Source: Euborellia annulipes
Taxonomy: Eukaryota > Arthropoda > Insecta > Dermaptera > Anisolabididae
Length of the DNA: 64,000 nucleotides
Direction of reading: 5' to 3'
Assembly: GCA_023213315.1 (NCBI GenBank)
Contig: JAKCPI010014339.1
Span: forward strand, 56,849-120,848
The notes under the pieces are model-generated. The model was not told where the DNA came from. It did not search any database and was given only the letters and a program-made list of their open reading frames with translations. Positions 44,141 to 55,250 of the stretch are shown one piece after another; positions within the stretch are counted from its first letter, which is position 1, and every line of letters begins with the position of its first letter. A program made the translations under genes and the position numbers.

Positions 44141-44357
44141 AAGTAGAACCTCTCATAACGAGTAATTCACATAACGAGCAAAACAAATTGTAATGAGCGA
44201 CGCATAACCAGTGGTGAAGATAGGGGAAGTCCCGGATTGTGCGCATGTTACATCAGTCTGTGTCATGGGGGGATTACTTTATGGGGAGAATTTTTTGTAT
44301 CAAGGAAGGGTTGCCAAAGCAGAGACTGGCAGCCAAATTTTTTCTTTAAATATTTTA

Positions 44358-44403
44358 TTAGGCCGACGTTTCGGTCTCGATAGAAACCATCTTCAGGGCC
44401 CAA
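44358..44403 (-). ncRNA. Hammerhead ribozyme, best copy
   Basis: On the - strand: TTGGGCC, CTGAAGA (44396-44390), extra T, GGTTTC-TATC-GAGACC, GAAA (44372-44369), CGTC (44368-44365), GGCCTAA. TTGGGCC and GGCCTAA form a 7-bp stem I with one G-T pair. Stem II is 6 bp. Stem III would be the palindrome ACGT, usable in a dimer. Cleavage is expected after GTC at 44365. The one-base insertion before stem II departs from the usual consensus. Confidence 0.72.
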
Positions 44404-44450
44404 CAAGTGTCAAGAAAGTATATATATTTTGCTTTAAGCAGCTATATGTA

Positions 44451-44655
44451 TAGTGAGGGGCAATAACAAGTCATGCATTTTCTACTTGTGATTATTTCAT
44501 TGTTTAAAAAAAAAAAATTATATATTTTTTAATGGAAACTTTCATGATTCAAACCTAAAAAATTTCCAATAAAGATTTTTATTTTCTTTTATAAAAACAA
44601 TGAAATAATCACACGTAGAAAACGCACGGGTGGGACTTAATATTGTCCTTCACTG
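44451..44655. mobile_element. Mariner-like MITE, copy 2
   Basis: TAGTGAGGGGCAATAA to AATATTGTCCTTCACTG, TA on both sides, with inverse inner arms. Inserted in the loop of the foldback 44293-44740. Confidence 0.78.
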
Positions 44656-44859
44656 TACTGATGCTCATCAGGTCAAATATTTAAAGAAAAAATATGGCTG
44701 CCCGTCTCTGCTTTTGCAACCCTTCCTTGATACAACTCAATAGTCACAACAATATTAAGAATAAGAATGTTTTGTTTCGTGCATAACGAGTGTTTCATTC
44801 TGGAACGAATTATAACCAAAAACAATTTATAGCCGTGATGTTATATTAATAAAAAGGTA

Positions 44860-45062
44860 GAAAAATGAGAGATGCAGGTAATGTTTTTTCTTTATTTATT
44901 TATTCCGTACGGCTGACGTTTCGGTTCAGTGTTTGAACCATCTAAAGTCATAATGATTTTCGCCAGCTCTGAAGATAGTTCAAACACGGAACCGAAATGT
45001 CAGCCTTGCGGAATAAATAAATTTTAAAAAATCTTAGCTGCATCTCTCATTTTCTACCCTCT
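44860..45062. mobile_element. Inverted-pair Penelope-type repeat (GAGAGATGCAG family)
   Basis: Arms begin AAAATGAGAGATGCAG and end with its inverse. The + strand core at 44969-45001 has CTGAAGA, T, AGTTC...GAACC, GAAATGTC (one change in ACGT). A sister pair lies at 55815-56935. Confidence 0.68.
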
Positions 45063-45093
45063 AGAATTATGCTCGTTAAGCGAGATTCCACTG

Positions 45094-46550
45094 TATTTTG
45101 ATCAGTATCCACAGAACACAGAGGAACTTTTTTTGAGAGAAATATCTCTGTGAATGGATGGGTTTCAGGTTTAGCTAATTATAATGCAATCTTTACACTA
45201 ACTTGAAACGATTAATAATAATGAAATTTAATGAGTGTGTAATTTTCCAAGTCTGAAACCCAAGTGCAGAGTTAATTCTGATAAATTTGACAATTTCTCT
45301 CAAAAAAATTTAATAAAGATCTATTGGACCGAAATATTTCCATTAAAGTGAGGTATTTTCATTATAAAAATAAAAATATTTTGCAAATTTTAGAATTTAT
45401 TTCAAAATTTTATTTTATAGCAAGAAAAAAATGACGCTCATGCGATATACACACCGCTCAGTGAAAAAATTCCTATTTTATAGGTATTTCCAATCACACA
45501 AAGCCACTTGTTGTAAGATAAAATCTTGAAGATGGTTGAAAATATAACATGTATTAAAAGGCAAAGATATCTTAAGTATTTATTTTTTGTAATACTAGTA
45601 CTCGGTTCAATTAGAAAATTAAATAGTGAATTTTCTTTTTTTTAAATTTTTTTTTATGAATATGAATATATAAAAAAGTTTTAAGCATTCCGAAAAAATT
45701 TAAAAAAAAATCAAATTGTCTTTCAACAATATAAATAAATGCTACAAACCGTATAATTATCCCATCCCATGTATATGAACTTATAAAAATAACAATATAC
45801 CCCATATTTTAGTTAAAGAAATAATTAATAAGTTTAGAAAATTTGTTTTTTTGTAGGGAACTATTAAGAAAGTAAAATATAAACAAATTAATATTACACC
45901 CCCTAAAACCTCATATAATCTAGAAATATAAATTAGAATAATTTATTAACTAGAACTAAAATGAGGTAAACATTTTTAACTAGAAAAGAAAAAAAAGCTC
46001 AATATTTCTGATTTTGAGGGGGAAAGAAAATTCACATATTGATTTATATTATTTTTAATTTTAGAAAAGGAAAATAATTTTTTTGAGGCAATTACACTTT
46101 TAGAGGGTCTGGGCTGTAGAAGGAGATCCCTTTCTAAAGGGCTCGAGGTTCTTGTAATTTATTAAATTAATATAGGATTCAGCCCCGGGGCCCCTGTAAG
46201 CTCTCGGCGGCCCTCTCTCTTATAAGGCTTTTTTTGAATCATCTTATGTTATCGAACAAAGTTTATAAATTAATTAAAAATAAGAAAAAAAATAAATAAA
46301 TAAAAGCGTGAAGAAAGAAACCCCCTAATGAAAGATGAGTTAGCTAGCTTATAAACTAGCTACATACTAGTTTATATAAAAATATTTATATTGTAAATAT
46401 ATTATTAACTTAGTAAAAATTGTAAAGAACTTAATTGTAAATTATTGTTACACTTAAGGTGACATACTCCTAAAAAAAAGGTCAAGAGGGAGAAATTTCA
46501 AATAGCTATAAATTATTTTAAAATAGTACTTAGGAACCTATCAGTTCTAT
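45094..46550. other. AT-rich intergenic DNA
   Basis: A GC-richer piece at 46130-46225 (GCCCCGGGGCCCCTGTAAGC) looks like a fragment of a hAT-like end also seen near 53330 and 53710. Nothing else recognised. Confidence 0.45.
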
Positions 46551-47007
46551 TAAGGCGGCTACACGCGTAAATGCAAACTTGACTAGCATGCATGTGCAAT
46601 CTTTTTGTACAAGCATGCACAAATTCCGCACAAGCATGCTTGTGCAAGCAACAGCTTATGCCGAAAATTAACCTAAAAATGAGCGAAAACAAAATGTTAT
46701 TTATTCGAAGATCAAGAAATACTCTCTTGCTTTAAACATAGACACAATAAATATTAATATTAAAATTGAAATATTAAATGAATTAATATTATATTAAATA
46801 AATATCAAATGTCAAGACGTCTATAAAATGGTGGACGTTCCTATAAAGAGTTTAGCTTGCGCAAATATGCTTGTGGATGATTAAAATTCAATCGAGCATC
46901 AAGAGAAAATTGCGCAAAATTCTCCTACAGACGCTACGGTTTGCTTGTACAAAAAGATTGCACATGCATGCTTGTCAAGTTTGCAGTTACGAATGGAGAC
47001 GCCTTTA
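46551..47007. mobile_element. TGCAAACTTGACAAG element, copy 3
   Basis: TAAGGCGGCTACACGCGTAA to an inverse end with CTGCAAACTTGACAAGC; the ends match copy 2. The internal 180 bases are unrelated AT-rich DNA without ORF. Confidence 0.72.
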
Positions 47008-47764
47008 GGAAAAAAATAGATTTTTATATTTTGATCATCTTTTTATGCAAAGTACTTATTTTGATAAATTTATTGAAAGGGGCTGGTTCCATGTATAGCT
47101 AGTTAATTAACTATACATGTAAATAAAGATAGGATATTTTCAGGGAATTGGGGAAATAAATTTTAATCAATTTCTTGTATAAATTATAATTTTTAATTTC
47201 TCATAAATGAATGAAATAAGTAAAACTTTAAAAAAAATTTACAATTTTTTATGTAAATGAGACCAAGACTTAAAATTTGGAATTATCTCTCTAATTTTAG
47301 GAGAAAGATACATGCTCACCTTAACTATCACAAATAAAGTATTAAAAATTATAAAAAGGGCTCAAGAAAAAAAAAGAAAGGTGTTTTATTCAATTAGCCT
47401 ATACGACTGGAATTTAAAAAAAGTATTTTTAATAAATATAAGATTATTTTCTTGGCTCCTTTTTATACAATTAAAAATAATAAAAATTGTTATATCGTCT
47501 CTAAAATTTCATTCATTCTTCTTATTCACATTTATTATAATATATTTTTGTTCATAGAACTTGTTATAAAAAAATTTCTGAATGGTCAATTTCTAATGAA
47601 AAATTCAAATTTGATGGATTCAATGATAATATATGATTAATTATAAAAAATAATTTGTATATATTAATAATAGAGTTGTAATTGATATTAGAAAAATAAA
47701 GTATATTTTTAAAAGGTATTTGATTGTATATTACTTGTGTATCAAAAAACTAAACATTTGAGAT

Positions 47765-47940
47765 TTTTTAAGGTCTTTTTCGGCATCTGAGGCTATTTAG
47801 ACCCCATCCCTATTTATTTCAATTGATTGTTATCCAATTCAATTGTAATAAATTTTTTCACCAGGAACGGGATTCGAACCCATGAACTTTGGCGCCAGAA
47901 GCTAATGCTCTACCTCTGAGCCAAAGGTCAAAGACATTTG
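47765..47940 (-). mobile_element. tRNA-derived SINE, - strand
   Basis: On the - strand, an A-box TTGGCTCAGAGGTAGAGC and B-box GGGTTCGAATCCC form tRNA-like D and T arms, and a possible anticodon loop TTCTGGC would read CTG. The acceptor stem does not pair, so this is not a functional tRNA. The tail GGTCTAAATAGCCTCAGATG and AAGACCTT matches fragments at 29147 and 52866. Confidence 0.75.
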
Positions 47941-48304
47941 ATAGATTGATTCCCATTATCTGCCGACAAATTAACCCGCGCTAATTATTATTCTTGACAT
48001 TAGATAAATAATAGAATGATGATTACTTGAAGAATGATATTCCTTCCCGAAGACATCCTCTGTTTTTTAAGCATCAGGCAGGATGATAAGTCAATAACCT
48101 TTTCTCAATCATATCTTGCATTTCTAGTAAAATAGAAGACGTAGAAAAAAAAATAAGAAAACATTAATCAATTATTAAAAGAATTAAAGAAATGGATGAA
48201 GTTTACTCACAAAGTGAATTTTTCTAAAATATCTCACGGAAATAGATTTTTTTTTCATGACTGCCATATGTAAATATTCGATTCTACTTGCCAAATGAAT
48301 AAAA

Positions 48305-48330
48305 TAAATCGATCTCGATCTCGATCTCGA
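48305..48330. repeat. (CTCGAT)n microsatellite
   Basis: About four perfect 6-base units near 48311-48332. Confidence 0.7.
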
Positions 48331-49246
48331 TTACAACAGTACTGTGCATTTTTTGAAATAGAATAAAATTATATTAAGTTATTAACGTTACTTATTAATA
48401 AATTAAGAAGATATATTTATTTTTTATTAAAATTATCATTTTTTAATAATAATAATAATAATACCTGTTATAATAATTTTTTTTTTGAAAATATATTTAA
48501 ATCGAGATCGAATTCGTTTATTTCCGGCAATGTTCGGTAAACTTCGTCGATGAACGAACAAGTAGCCAGAGAACAATCGAGACCGCCAAAAGTGATCCTA
48601 TTAATAAACCTTCCTTTTATCCAAAATAGTATAAAATATACAATTCAAATATCAAAATTTGTGAGTGTTCTATTCATTTATTAGTGAAAGTTTATTATAT
48701 AAATATAATAATAGTCCAAAATTCCTATATCTTCGAGAATGTTCTCAAACCCAATAGTGGACATTGTTGTAAGTTTTTCTATTATAAATATTTTAGTGAT
48801 TATTGAATAATTTTAATAATAGAATATTTACTTTTAGAATCTTCATTGAGATGAACTTCGTGCAGAATACATCAAATTGGTGCTGATACAACAATTCAAC
48901 TTTTGGTGAGTAGTATAAAAAATTTAAGAAAAGAATTTCAAATTATCACTTAAAAAATTGATTTTTATAAAATTTTAAGAATTTTTATAATTGCAAGTAA
49001 TGATCTAAGTGGATTCATAAAATTTATTCACTGTATGCCTTTGGCGGGCATCTCTCTTCTTAAAGCCCGCCTTATTAAAATTCCGTTCAAATAATAATAG
49101 GTTTGAAAAAGTGAAATCAACAATTCTTATGATTTTTCATTTGAAATTCAATTATTTTATTATAAGAGTGAAATACTTTTCGATGGGAATATTTCTTAAA
49201 CCATCCCAAATAGGATTGAATTCTTCTTCTTCTGTCCTCGCCATTA

Positions 49247-49450
49247 TTAATCCCGAGGTGCGGGGTCGGCGGACCTTACCCTCCCCCTCCACTCTCCTCT
49301 ATCCAATGCTGTTGTCTCCGACAGGCCAAGCTCGGACATGTCTCTCCTGACCCGATGAAGCCAAGTCATCCTGGGTGCTCCTCTACGTTGTCGTCCGAGG
49401 AGTCCCTTGTCGTACGCCGTCCTCGCCACGCCACTACTCTCTTGGCGTAC
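49247..49450 (-). pseudogene. 3' end of a non-LTR retrotransposon ORF
   Basis: A GC-rich island reading LLGRQRRGAPRMTWLHRVRR, then DMSELGLSETTALDRGEWRG and VRSADP. This matches the conserved end of arthropod endonuclease-reverse transcriptase ORFs (pattern GR.RGRP..RWLD...D), I think RTE/Jockey-like. No catalytic domain is in the window, so it is a truncated copy between the two host genes. Confidence 0.72.
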
Positions 49451-49689
49451 GACATCTAATAGGATTGACTATTTTACCTAAACTAAATATGAATTTATAA
49501 TTTACAAGTTCAAGAAGGAAAAAAATTTGGTCAAAAAAGTCTATGTTTGATTTGACAAATTCAAAAATGAGATCTTTGAAAAATACTATTTTAAAATAAA
49601 CCTCTCATTTTATATTCCAATTCTTATAAATGGAAATATAAAGAGGAAATTTCTCGTTTTTCTGTGGCAGTGGCTGTAATTAAATTGAT

Positions 49690-50125
49690 ATATTTGAGCA
49701 GGGCCGGATTTAAGAGTATGTCGCCTGTAGGCCATTTGCCGCTCCCTCTATAGTTCATATTTCTTTAATACATTCGTTTTATACAACAAAAGGATAATAG
49801 AGTTATTGGTTTTTTCATCTTTTTTTTTTTATTAACGCCGGAAATACTTCATTTCAATTTTTAGAAATACAGCCCTGTATTTGAGCAATGGCAGGAGGTG
49901 GCAGTTAGTCTCTAAATCAATGAAACACCCGAAATTTGCGACGTTTAGGTCCAAATTTATTCGACCATCATCGCTACATAATAAGTTAATATTAATTTTG
50001 AATGAAAATCTATTGTAGCCCAATATCCGGATGATGGTCGAATAAATTTGAACCGTAACATCGCGAATTCTTGGGAGTTTGATTAATTTAGACACTCTCT
50101 CTCTGCCATTGCTCAAATATAAAGA
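49690..50125. mobile_element. hAT-like fragment and foldback with decayed hammerhead
   Basis: CAGGGCCGGATTTAAG at 49699. The foldback arms about 49880-49985 and 50015-50120 contain ATTTGAGCAATGGCAG and GGATGATGGTCGAATAAATT with GAAC in place of GAAA. Confidence 0.5.
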
Positions 50126-50159
50126 GGAAAGGAAACAAATTTAGAAATTTACTTTATTT

Positions 50160-50285
50160 TAAACAAATATATTTCTAACAGCTGACGTTTCGGCTTTAGT
50201 TAAAGCCATCTTCGGAGTTGTTAGTTGTCTCCGAAGAGAGCTATAACCAAAGCTGAAACGTCAGCTGTTAGAAATATATTTTTTT
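50160..50285. repeat. Foldback with GAAACGTCAGCTG arms
   Basis: TATATTTCTAACAGCTGACG arms are inverted about position 50225. The - strand core reads CCGAAGA, T, GGCTTT...AAAGCC, GAAACGTC, one base off CTGAAGA. Confidence 0.6.
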
Positions 50286-51620
50286 AAAGAAAAAATTCGA
50301 AGTTTTCTTCTAACTTTGTTTCCCGATTTCAACCAACCATAAAATAGCCTTACAATAAAGAGGAAATTTAGGAAAATAAAACAAAATAATGAAAAATACA
50401 ATAATAATATATTATCAACACACTTCTTCATTATATACAAATATTTAAAAAGCATATTCATTTAGCCTATTTTTTTTTTTTATTCATTTTTTTTATAGTT
50501 TTAATAGTAAAATACTTTTATCTTTTAAATATTAGGCTAAATTTATTTATTTCCGAGTTTTTTTTTCCCAAGATAGGGAAAAGTGCAGCGATTTGCGATT
50601 TGATTTCATTTTAGACAATTTATTCATTATAATTAATACCCATTATGGGTAGAATATTTTATTATATTATTAATATAACTTATATAATATTTTTATAGTA
50701 AAAAAGGACCATTTTTTTAATATCATTTTAGAAAGATATGTTCTTTCGGTCCCCAATTGTAGACCGTTGTCATACCTAAAAGTGGTTTAAAAAAATGAAA
50801 TCAAAAAGAGACGATCTCTCTTTTCCTTCTGGTCCATATCACAATAGAGAATAGTTTGAAAACTGATTGAAATGACTAATATAAATATAGCTAAAGCAAA
50901 GACGCTATTCTGATGCTTCTTAAGATATTTATTAAAGTAATATTATAAAAATATTATATACAAAAATTTTTTTTTATGAACCCTATACGTAGGTATTTAT
51001 TGTTCTAATTTTTTTCTTCGTAACAAAATTTTTACATCGATTAATAAATTATTAATATTATTATTGAACTTATTTTATACCGTACTTAATTCATTAAAAT
51101 ATTAAACAACAAAAAAAATATTTTTATTTCAAAAACTTAAAAAATAAAAAAAAAAAAAGATAAAATTAAGTCACATAGAGATCGTTTTAATTTAACAAAT
51201 TATTGATTAGCAATTATTAAATTAATAATAAAAGTAAAAATGTCAAAAATTAATTAAATTATTGATTCACAAGATTTTCCTAGCAAGTTTTTTTTTTTTT
51301 TTAAGAATGGGATAAAGATATGAGGTATTTTACAATTTTTTTTTTTTTTTTACGATATTATTAATTTAAAAAAGTTTTTGATTTTTTTTTAGAGGCAGAG
51401 GCAGTGAAATATAAAAATAATCTAATTAATAAAGTGATTTGTCATTTTGATTTTTAGATATAAAATTTTATTCCCATCTTCTAGTTAAATCTTGCTATGA
51501 ATTAATGGGGGAAGGAACATTTTTACTTTTTGTATTGTTTTTTATATATATATATAAAATTCATTTAAAATAAATTAAATTAATTTTGATATATTCATAT
51601 ATATCTTTTCCAAATAAAAA
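50286..51620. other. AT-rich intergenic DNA
   Basis: Long A and T runs; nothing recognised. Confidence 0.5.
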
Positions 51621-51851
51621 TTTTGATAATTCTATTGAATGTAGGAAGATTTATTTGTATGAAGTGGTGGCGTATAAGAACAATATTTATTATATTATTA
51701 TGTTGATTAGAATAGAAAGATTTTATTTTTGGCTGCGACTGTAGCTAACAGTTTCAATGGCATCCCACCATAATTTTCATGCCTAAAAATTACAATACAG
51801 AAAATGTACAAAATTTCTCAATAGGAACTAGTTATTTTAATATAGGGTGTA

Positions 51852-52013
51852 CAGTGAGGGACAATATTAAGTCCCACTCAGGCGTTTTCTACATGTGATA
51901 ATTTCATTGTTTTTAAGAAAATATAAAATAAAGATTTTCATTTTCTTTTATAAAAACAATGAAATAATCACATGTAGAAAATCATGGGTGGGACTTAATA
52001 TTGACCCTCACTA
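51852..52013. mobile_element. Mariner-like MITE, copy 3
   Basis: CAGTGAGGGACAATATTAAG to its inverse, TA on both sides. Shorter inside than copies 1 and 2. Confidence 0.78.
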
Positions 52014-52865
52014 TACGTTTATCTTATCTTATACTATTAAACAAGCAATGTACAATTATTTGTTTGTTCGTAAGCACATCAGTTCTCGAAAACAGCTCTA
52101 ATGATTTTTTTTTAATTTTTAATATCTACTATTTTCGGTACGAATATGAAATTGCGCTAGGTCCCACCTTTGGGAAAAATTCGGGTACTAGTACTTTTCT
52201 GATGTACTTTTTTAGTTTTTCCAAATTTTCTCAATAAAAAAAAAAAAAAAACCAGAGCTCCAGCAAGTCTTACATTTCTAATAATATTTTTTATTTTAAT
52301 TATAGTTACCCAATGAAATCCTGTGTTCCTTTTTATATTTATACTCTTAATATATATATATATATTTTACATACAGCGGCGTAACTAGCCTTTGAGCCCA
52401 GGGGGGGGGGGGCGAAGCTCAACTGGACGTCGCATATTAAGTTGTAATATAATTTTAAAAGAAAACTATCAATTTTTTAGACAATTTATGGAAAGAATAT
52501 GATAAAATCCACCTTCCCTGGGCTATATCTTAGATGCCCTAGGCAGTGACGGCGCTACGGGGGGGCTAGGGGGGGCATGCGCCCCCCGGCAAGGATCTCT
52601 GCCCCCCCTGGATGCCCCCCAATCAGCTCGAAAACCAAATAAAAAAATTTCTAAAATTATACACGTTTCCTTAAAAAAATGTAATTTAAGTTTTAAGCTT
52701 TTTATTTCAATGTAAAAAAGAAAGATTATTTTTTTAAATTCTTTATTTTAATAAATAAATTTAGTTACTCTCTGGTTAGTCTCAAGTTTTTGTCAAGTAA
52801 ATATCTTTCTTTTGTGCCATTATAATGACATCGAAAAGAAAAAAAAATATCCGATAACTTTTCCA

Positions 52866-52930
52866 ATCGAATTGAAATAAATAGAGACGGGGTCTAAATG
52901 GCCTTCGATGCCGAATAAGACCTAAATTTA
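52866..52930 (+). mobile_element. SINE tail fragment
   Basis: TCGAATTGAAATAAATAG, GGGGTCTAAATGGCCTTCGA and AATAAGACCT, the third copy of the SINE tail. Confidence 0.6.
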
Positions 52931-53117
52931 AAAAAAAAAAACTTTATTAAGCCCCAATCTAAAAAAAATTTTTCTACTTCGAGTACAAATGTAAATCCAC
53001 CAGCTATGAATCAAGCAAGCTCAAGTGATTCAGAAGAAATTGATACTGATTTTGAGAAATTCTGCGCATAGCCAATATCTTTCAGAAAAATTTCTGGGCT
53101 TTCATATTTCTCAGGAG

Positions 53118-53741
53118 CAGGGCCTCAGACAGGGGGGGGGGCAGGGGGGCTATATCCCCGGGGCCCGGGCCCATTGCGCTCCAACCTAAAAATTCTAATA
53201 AAAATTAATTTTCATGGTTAAAATTTCAATTAGAAAAAATCATTTCTTGAAATTTTTTCCCTCAGAGGGCCCGGGCCCTTTAAGCTCAAATCTTAAAATT
53301 TAAATTAGAAAAAATAATTTTCTTGAAATTTTTTTTTTCTCAGGGGCCCCGGGCCCTTTAAATCAAGTTTCAATCATCTTTTCACGACTCAGGATAGGTA
53401 AAAACGCAGATTTCAGTGGCTAATTTTCAAAAATTTTCCATACCCCCAGATTCCCCCGGAAAACCTCTGTCCGGGTCGGGCCTCGATAAATTATTGTAAC
53501 TCTTTTTTTTTAGGAAATTTTGAAAAATTTGTAAATAACTTTATTTAAATAAATATTGTAAGCTATGTATGTATATTTCAAAGGTTGTGTCAAAAACTGT
53601 GTAAAAAATTGTTGGCATGAAGGCCACAATAGCCTTTTACCTAAGTTCTAAATTTTTTTTTTTTAATTTTTATGGGGGGAGGGGGGAGGGGGCCGTATTA
53701 GTAAGTAGCCCCGGGGCCCGTCAAGTCTGTCTGCGGCCCTG
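53118..53741. mobile_element. hAT-like element nested in the hAT element
   Basis: CAGGGCCTCAGACAG at the left and CTGTCTGCGGCCCTG at the right. Flanks CTCAGGAG (53110-53117) and CTTAGGAG (53742-53749) match in 7 of 8 bases. GC runs inside; no ORF. Confidence 0.8.
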
Positions 53742-55085
53742 CTTAGGAGATAGGAAGCCTGCCAACCAAAAGTGAAAATATTTCCCTGTACGGCTGGTGG
53801 TGTGACATTTTTTAGATCCTCATTAAAATGTATATTGCCCTTGGAATCTTTTGTAGCACACTTTACTCTTGTACTTTATAGGAAAGATAGGAGCAATGGT
53901 TGCCAGAGTAACATTTTATCATATTTATAAATTTTACATTTTGAATTCTAATGTTCCATACTGTTGGAAACTAAATATACGCCATTGTCCACTAGAGTCC
54001 AACCGAAACAAGATTTTCAGCCGAATCCGAATTTTGGCTTCAATTTTAGTTTCGACCGAAATCGAAACTTGTTTTAAACTTTTTCTTAAAATTTCCTATA
54101 CAAAATTCATCTTTTATTTTTAGTAAAATTTCCATTTTTCCCTCTTGCGAAAATCATTTGACCTTTTTTTTCAAGTGCGAATTTCACTCGACGTTTTTTT
54201 TTAGTATACGAGCATAACCCCATCTTTTCAAACTCAGGTTTCGGGGAGGACGAAGTTTCGGCTGAAATTTGGTCGAAACTGGCCGAATCCGAAACTTCTG
54301 TCGGTTCCTAAGGTCACACAAAAAATCTGGTGCCACGAGTCACACCAGATTTTTTGTTTCTCTGTTGATGTAGCCTATATATTTATTGACTGCCCCCCTG
54401 TTGATAAGTTTGCCCCACTCCTGCCCCCCACTGAGAATAAGCTAGCGCCGTCACTGGCCCTAGGGCCCCTATGTCGGTATCGTGGGGCGCCTGGGGCGTG
54501 GCGGGGGGGGGGGGGGGGGGGGGAGCGCCCTCCTTCGCCCCCACCTATAGTTACGCTAATGATTATATATATATTATATTAAAATAACTATATAGTTCCT
54601 AGAGAGAAATATTGTACATTTTCTGTATTCTAATTTTTAGCCCTGAATATGATGGTGGGATGCCATTGAAACTGTTTACTGTAGTCGCAGCCAAAAATAA
54701 AATCAACATAATAATATGTATAATAAATATTGTTTTTATACGCCACCACTACCTTGGCTTTCATACATCTACATTCAACAGAATTATTATACAAATTGTA
54801 CAAACGCACATTTAGTAAAAAATTTTGATATTTCATTAAATAATTTCTTTCTAATCAATAATTTGTTATGGCAAAAAAAAAAAAAATTAAATAAATCAGA
54901 ATAGCGTATTTTAAAATTTTTTTTTTGGAAAACTTTTTAATTTTTTTTTTTTTTTTTAGAATGGCTGGACACCATATAAATGGCAGTTTCATTTGGCATT
55001 TATAATATAATTTCTCTCTCTCTTTTCAAACATATATACAATTTCTGATAAGATTATGTATTTTTTGTATAAGGCAACAATGTGG

Positions 55086-55091
55086 TTTATT
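55086..55091 (-). promoter_or_regulatory. Possible polyadenylation signal of the Fat-like gene
   Basis: AATAAA on the - strand, 160 bases after the stop. In sequence this AT-rich the hexamer is common, so the call is tentative. Confidence 0.4.
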
Positions 55092-55250
55092 TAAAAAAAA
55101 AAATTGGAATAAATGATCCAGCTAATTGTGATTTAAAAAGACAAATTCAATTCTTTTCAGTCATAATAAAATCATTATTGAATAAAACGTCTGTTAGCTT
55201 TTCGCGAATGAGGTGAGAGGGGTCTCAGGAGAAGACCCCATGGCCTCCTG

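Larger units (their letters stand above)
44293..44740. mobile_element. Inverted-pair Penelope-type repeat with nested MITE
   Basis: Arms 44297-44360 and 44675-44736 are inverse copies (GTATCAAGGAAGGGTTGC, AGCAGAGAC). The left arm holds the best hammerhead (44358-44403). A mariner-like MITE sits in the loop. Confidence 0.72.
44146..45093. mobile_element. Pogo/Tigger-like element carrying later insertions
   Basis: Left TAGAACCTCTCATAACGAG and right, inverted, CAGTGGAATCTCGCTTAACG, TA on both sides. The inner text CATAACGAGTGTTTCATTCT also fits this class. Two foldback repeats and a mariner-like MITE sit inside. No transposase. Confidence 0.7.
52544..54456. mobile_element. hAT element with 8-bp duplication GCCCTAGG
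   Basis: CAGTGACGGCGCTA at the left and its inverse TAGCGCCGTCACTG at the right, flanked by GCCCTAGG at 52536-52543 and 54457-54464. No transposase is recognisable; 53985-54350 is related to the hAT element at 21961-24574. Confidence 0.87.
52374..54561. mobile_element. Outer element with TIR GCGTAACTA
   Basis: Left CAGCGGCGTAACTAG and right, inverted, CATTAGCGTAACTAT. A clear target duplication is not visible. Most of its length is the nested hAT element 52544-54456. Confidence 0.55.
51622..54796. repeat. Old inverted repeat enclosing younger elements
   Basis: Arms 51622-51844 and 54571-54796 are inverse copies with roughly 80% identity by eye (shared TTTATTTTTGGCTGCGACT, TTTCAATGGCATCCCACCAT). 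The interior is made of later insertions. Confidence 0.75.

Noticed and set aside
47312..47640. Two AT-rich frames of 81 and 62 residues
   Set aside because: Composition is Ile/Lys/Phe-rich as expected from AT-rich DNA, with no motif or splice context.
47861..47935. tRNA gene on the - strand
   Set aside because: D and T arms are present, but the acceptor stem does not pair and a SINE tail follows, so it is a SINE head.
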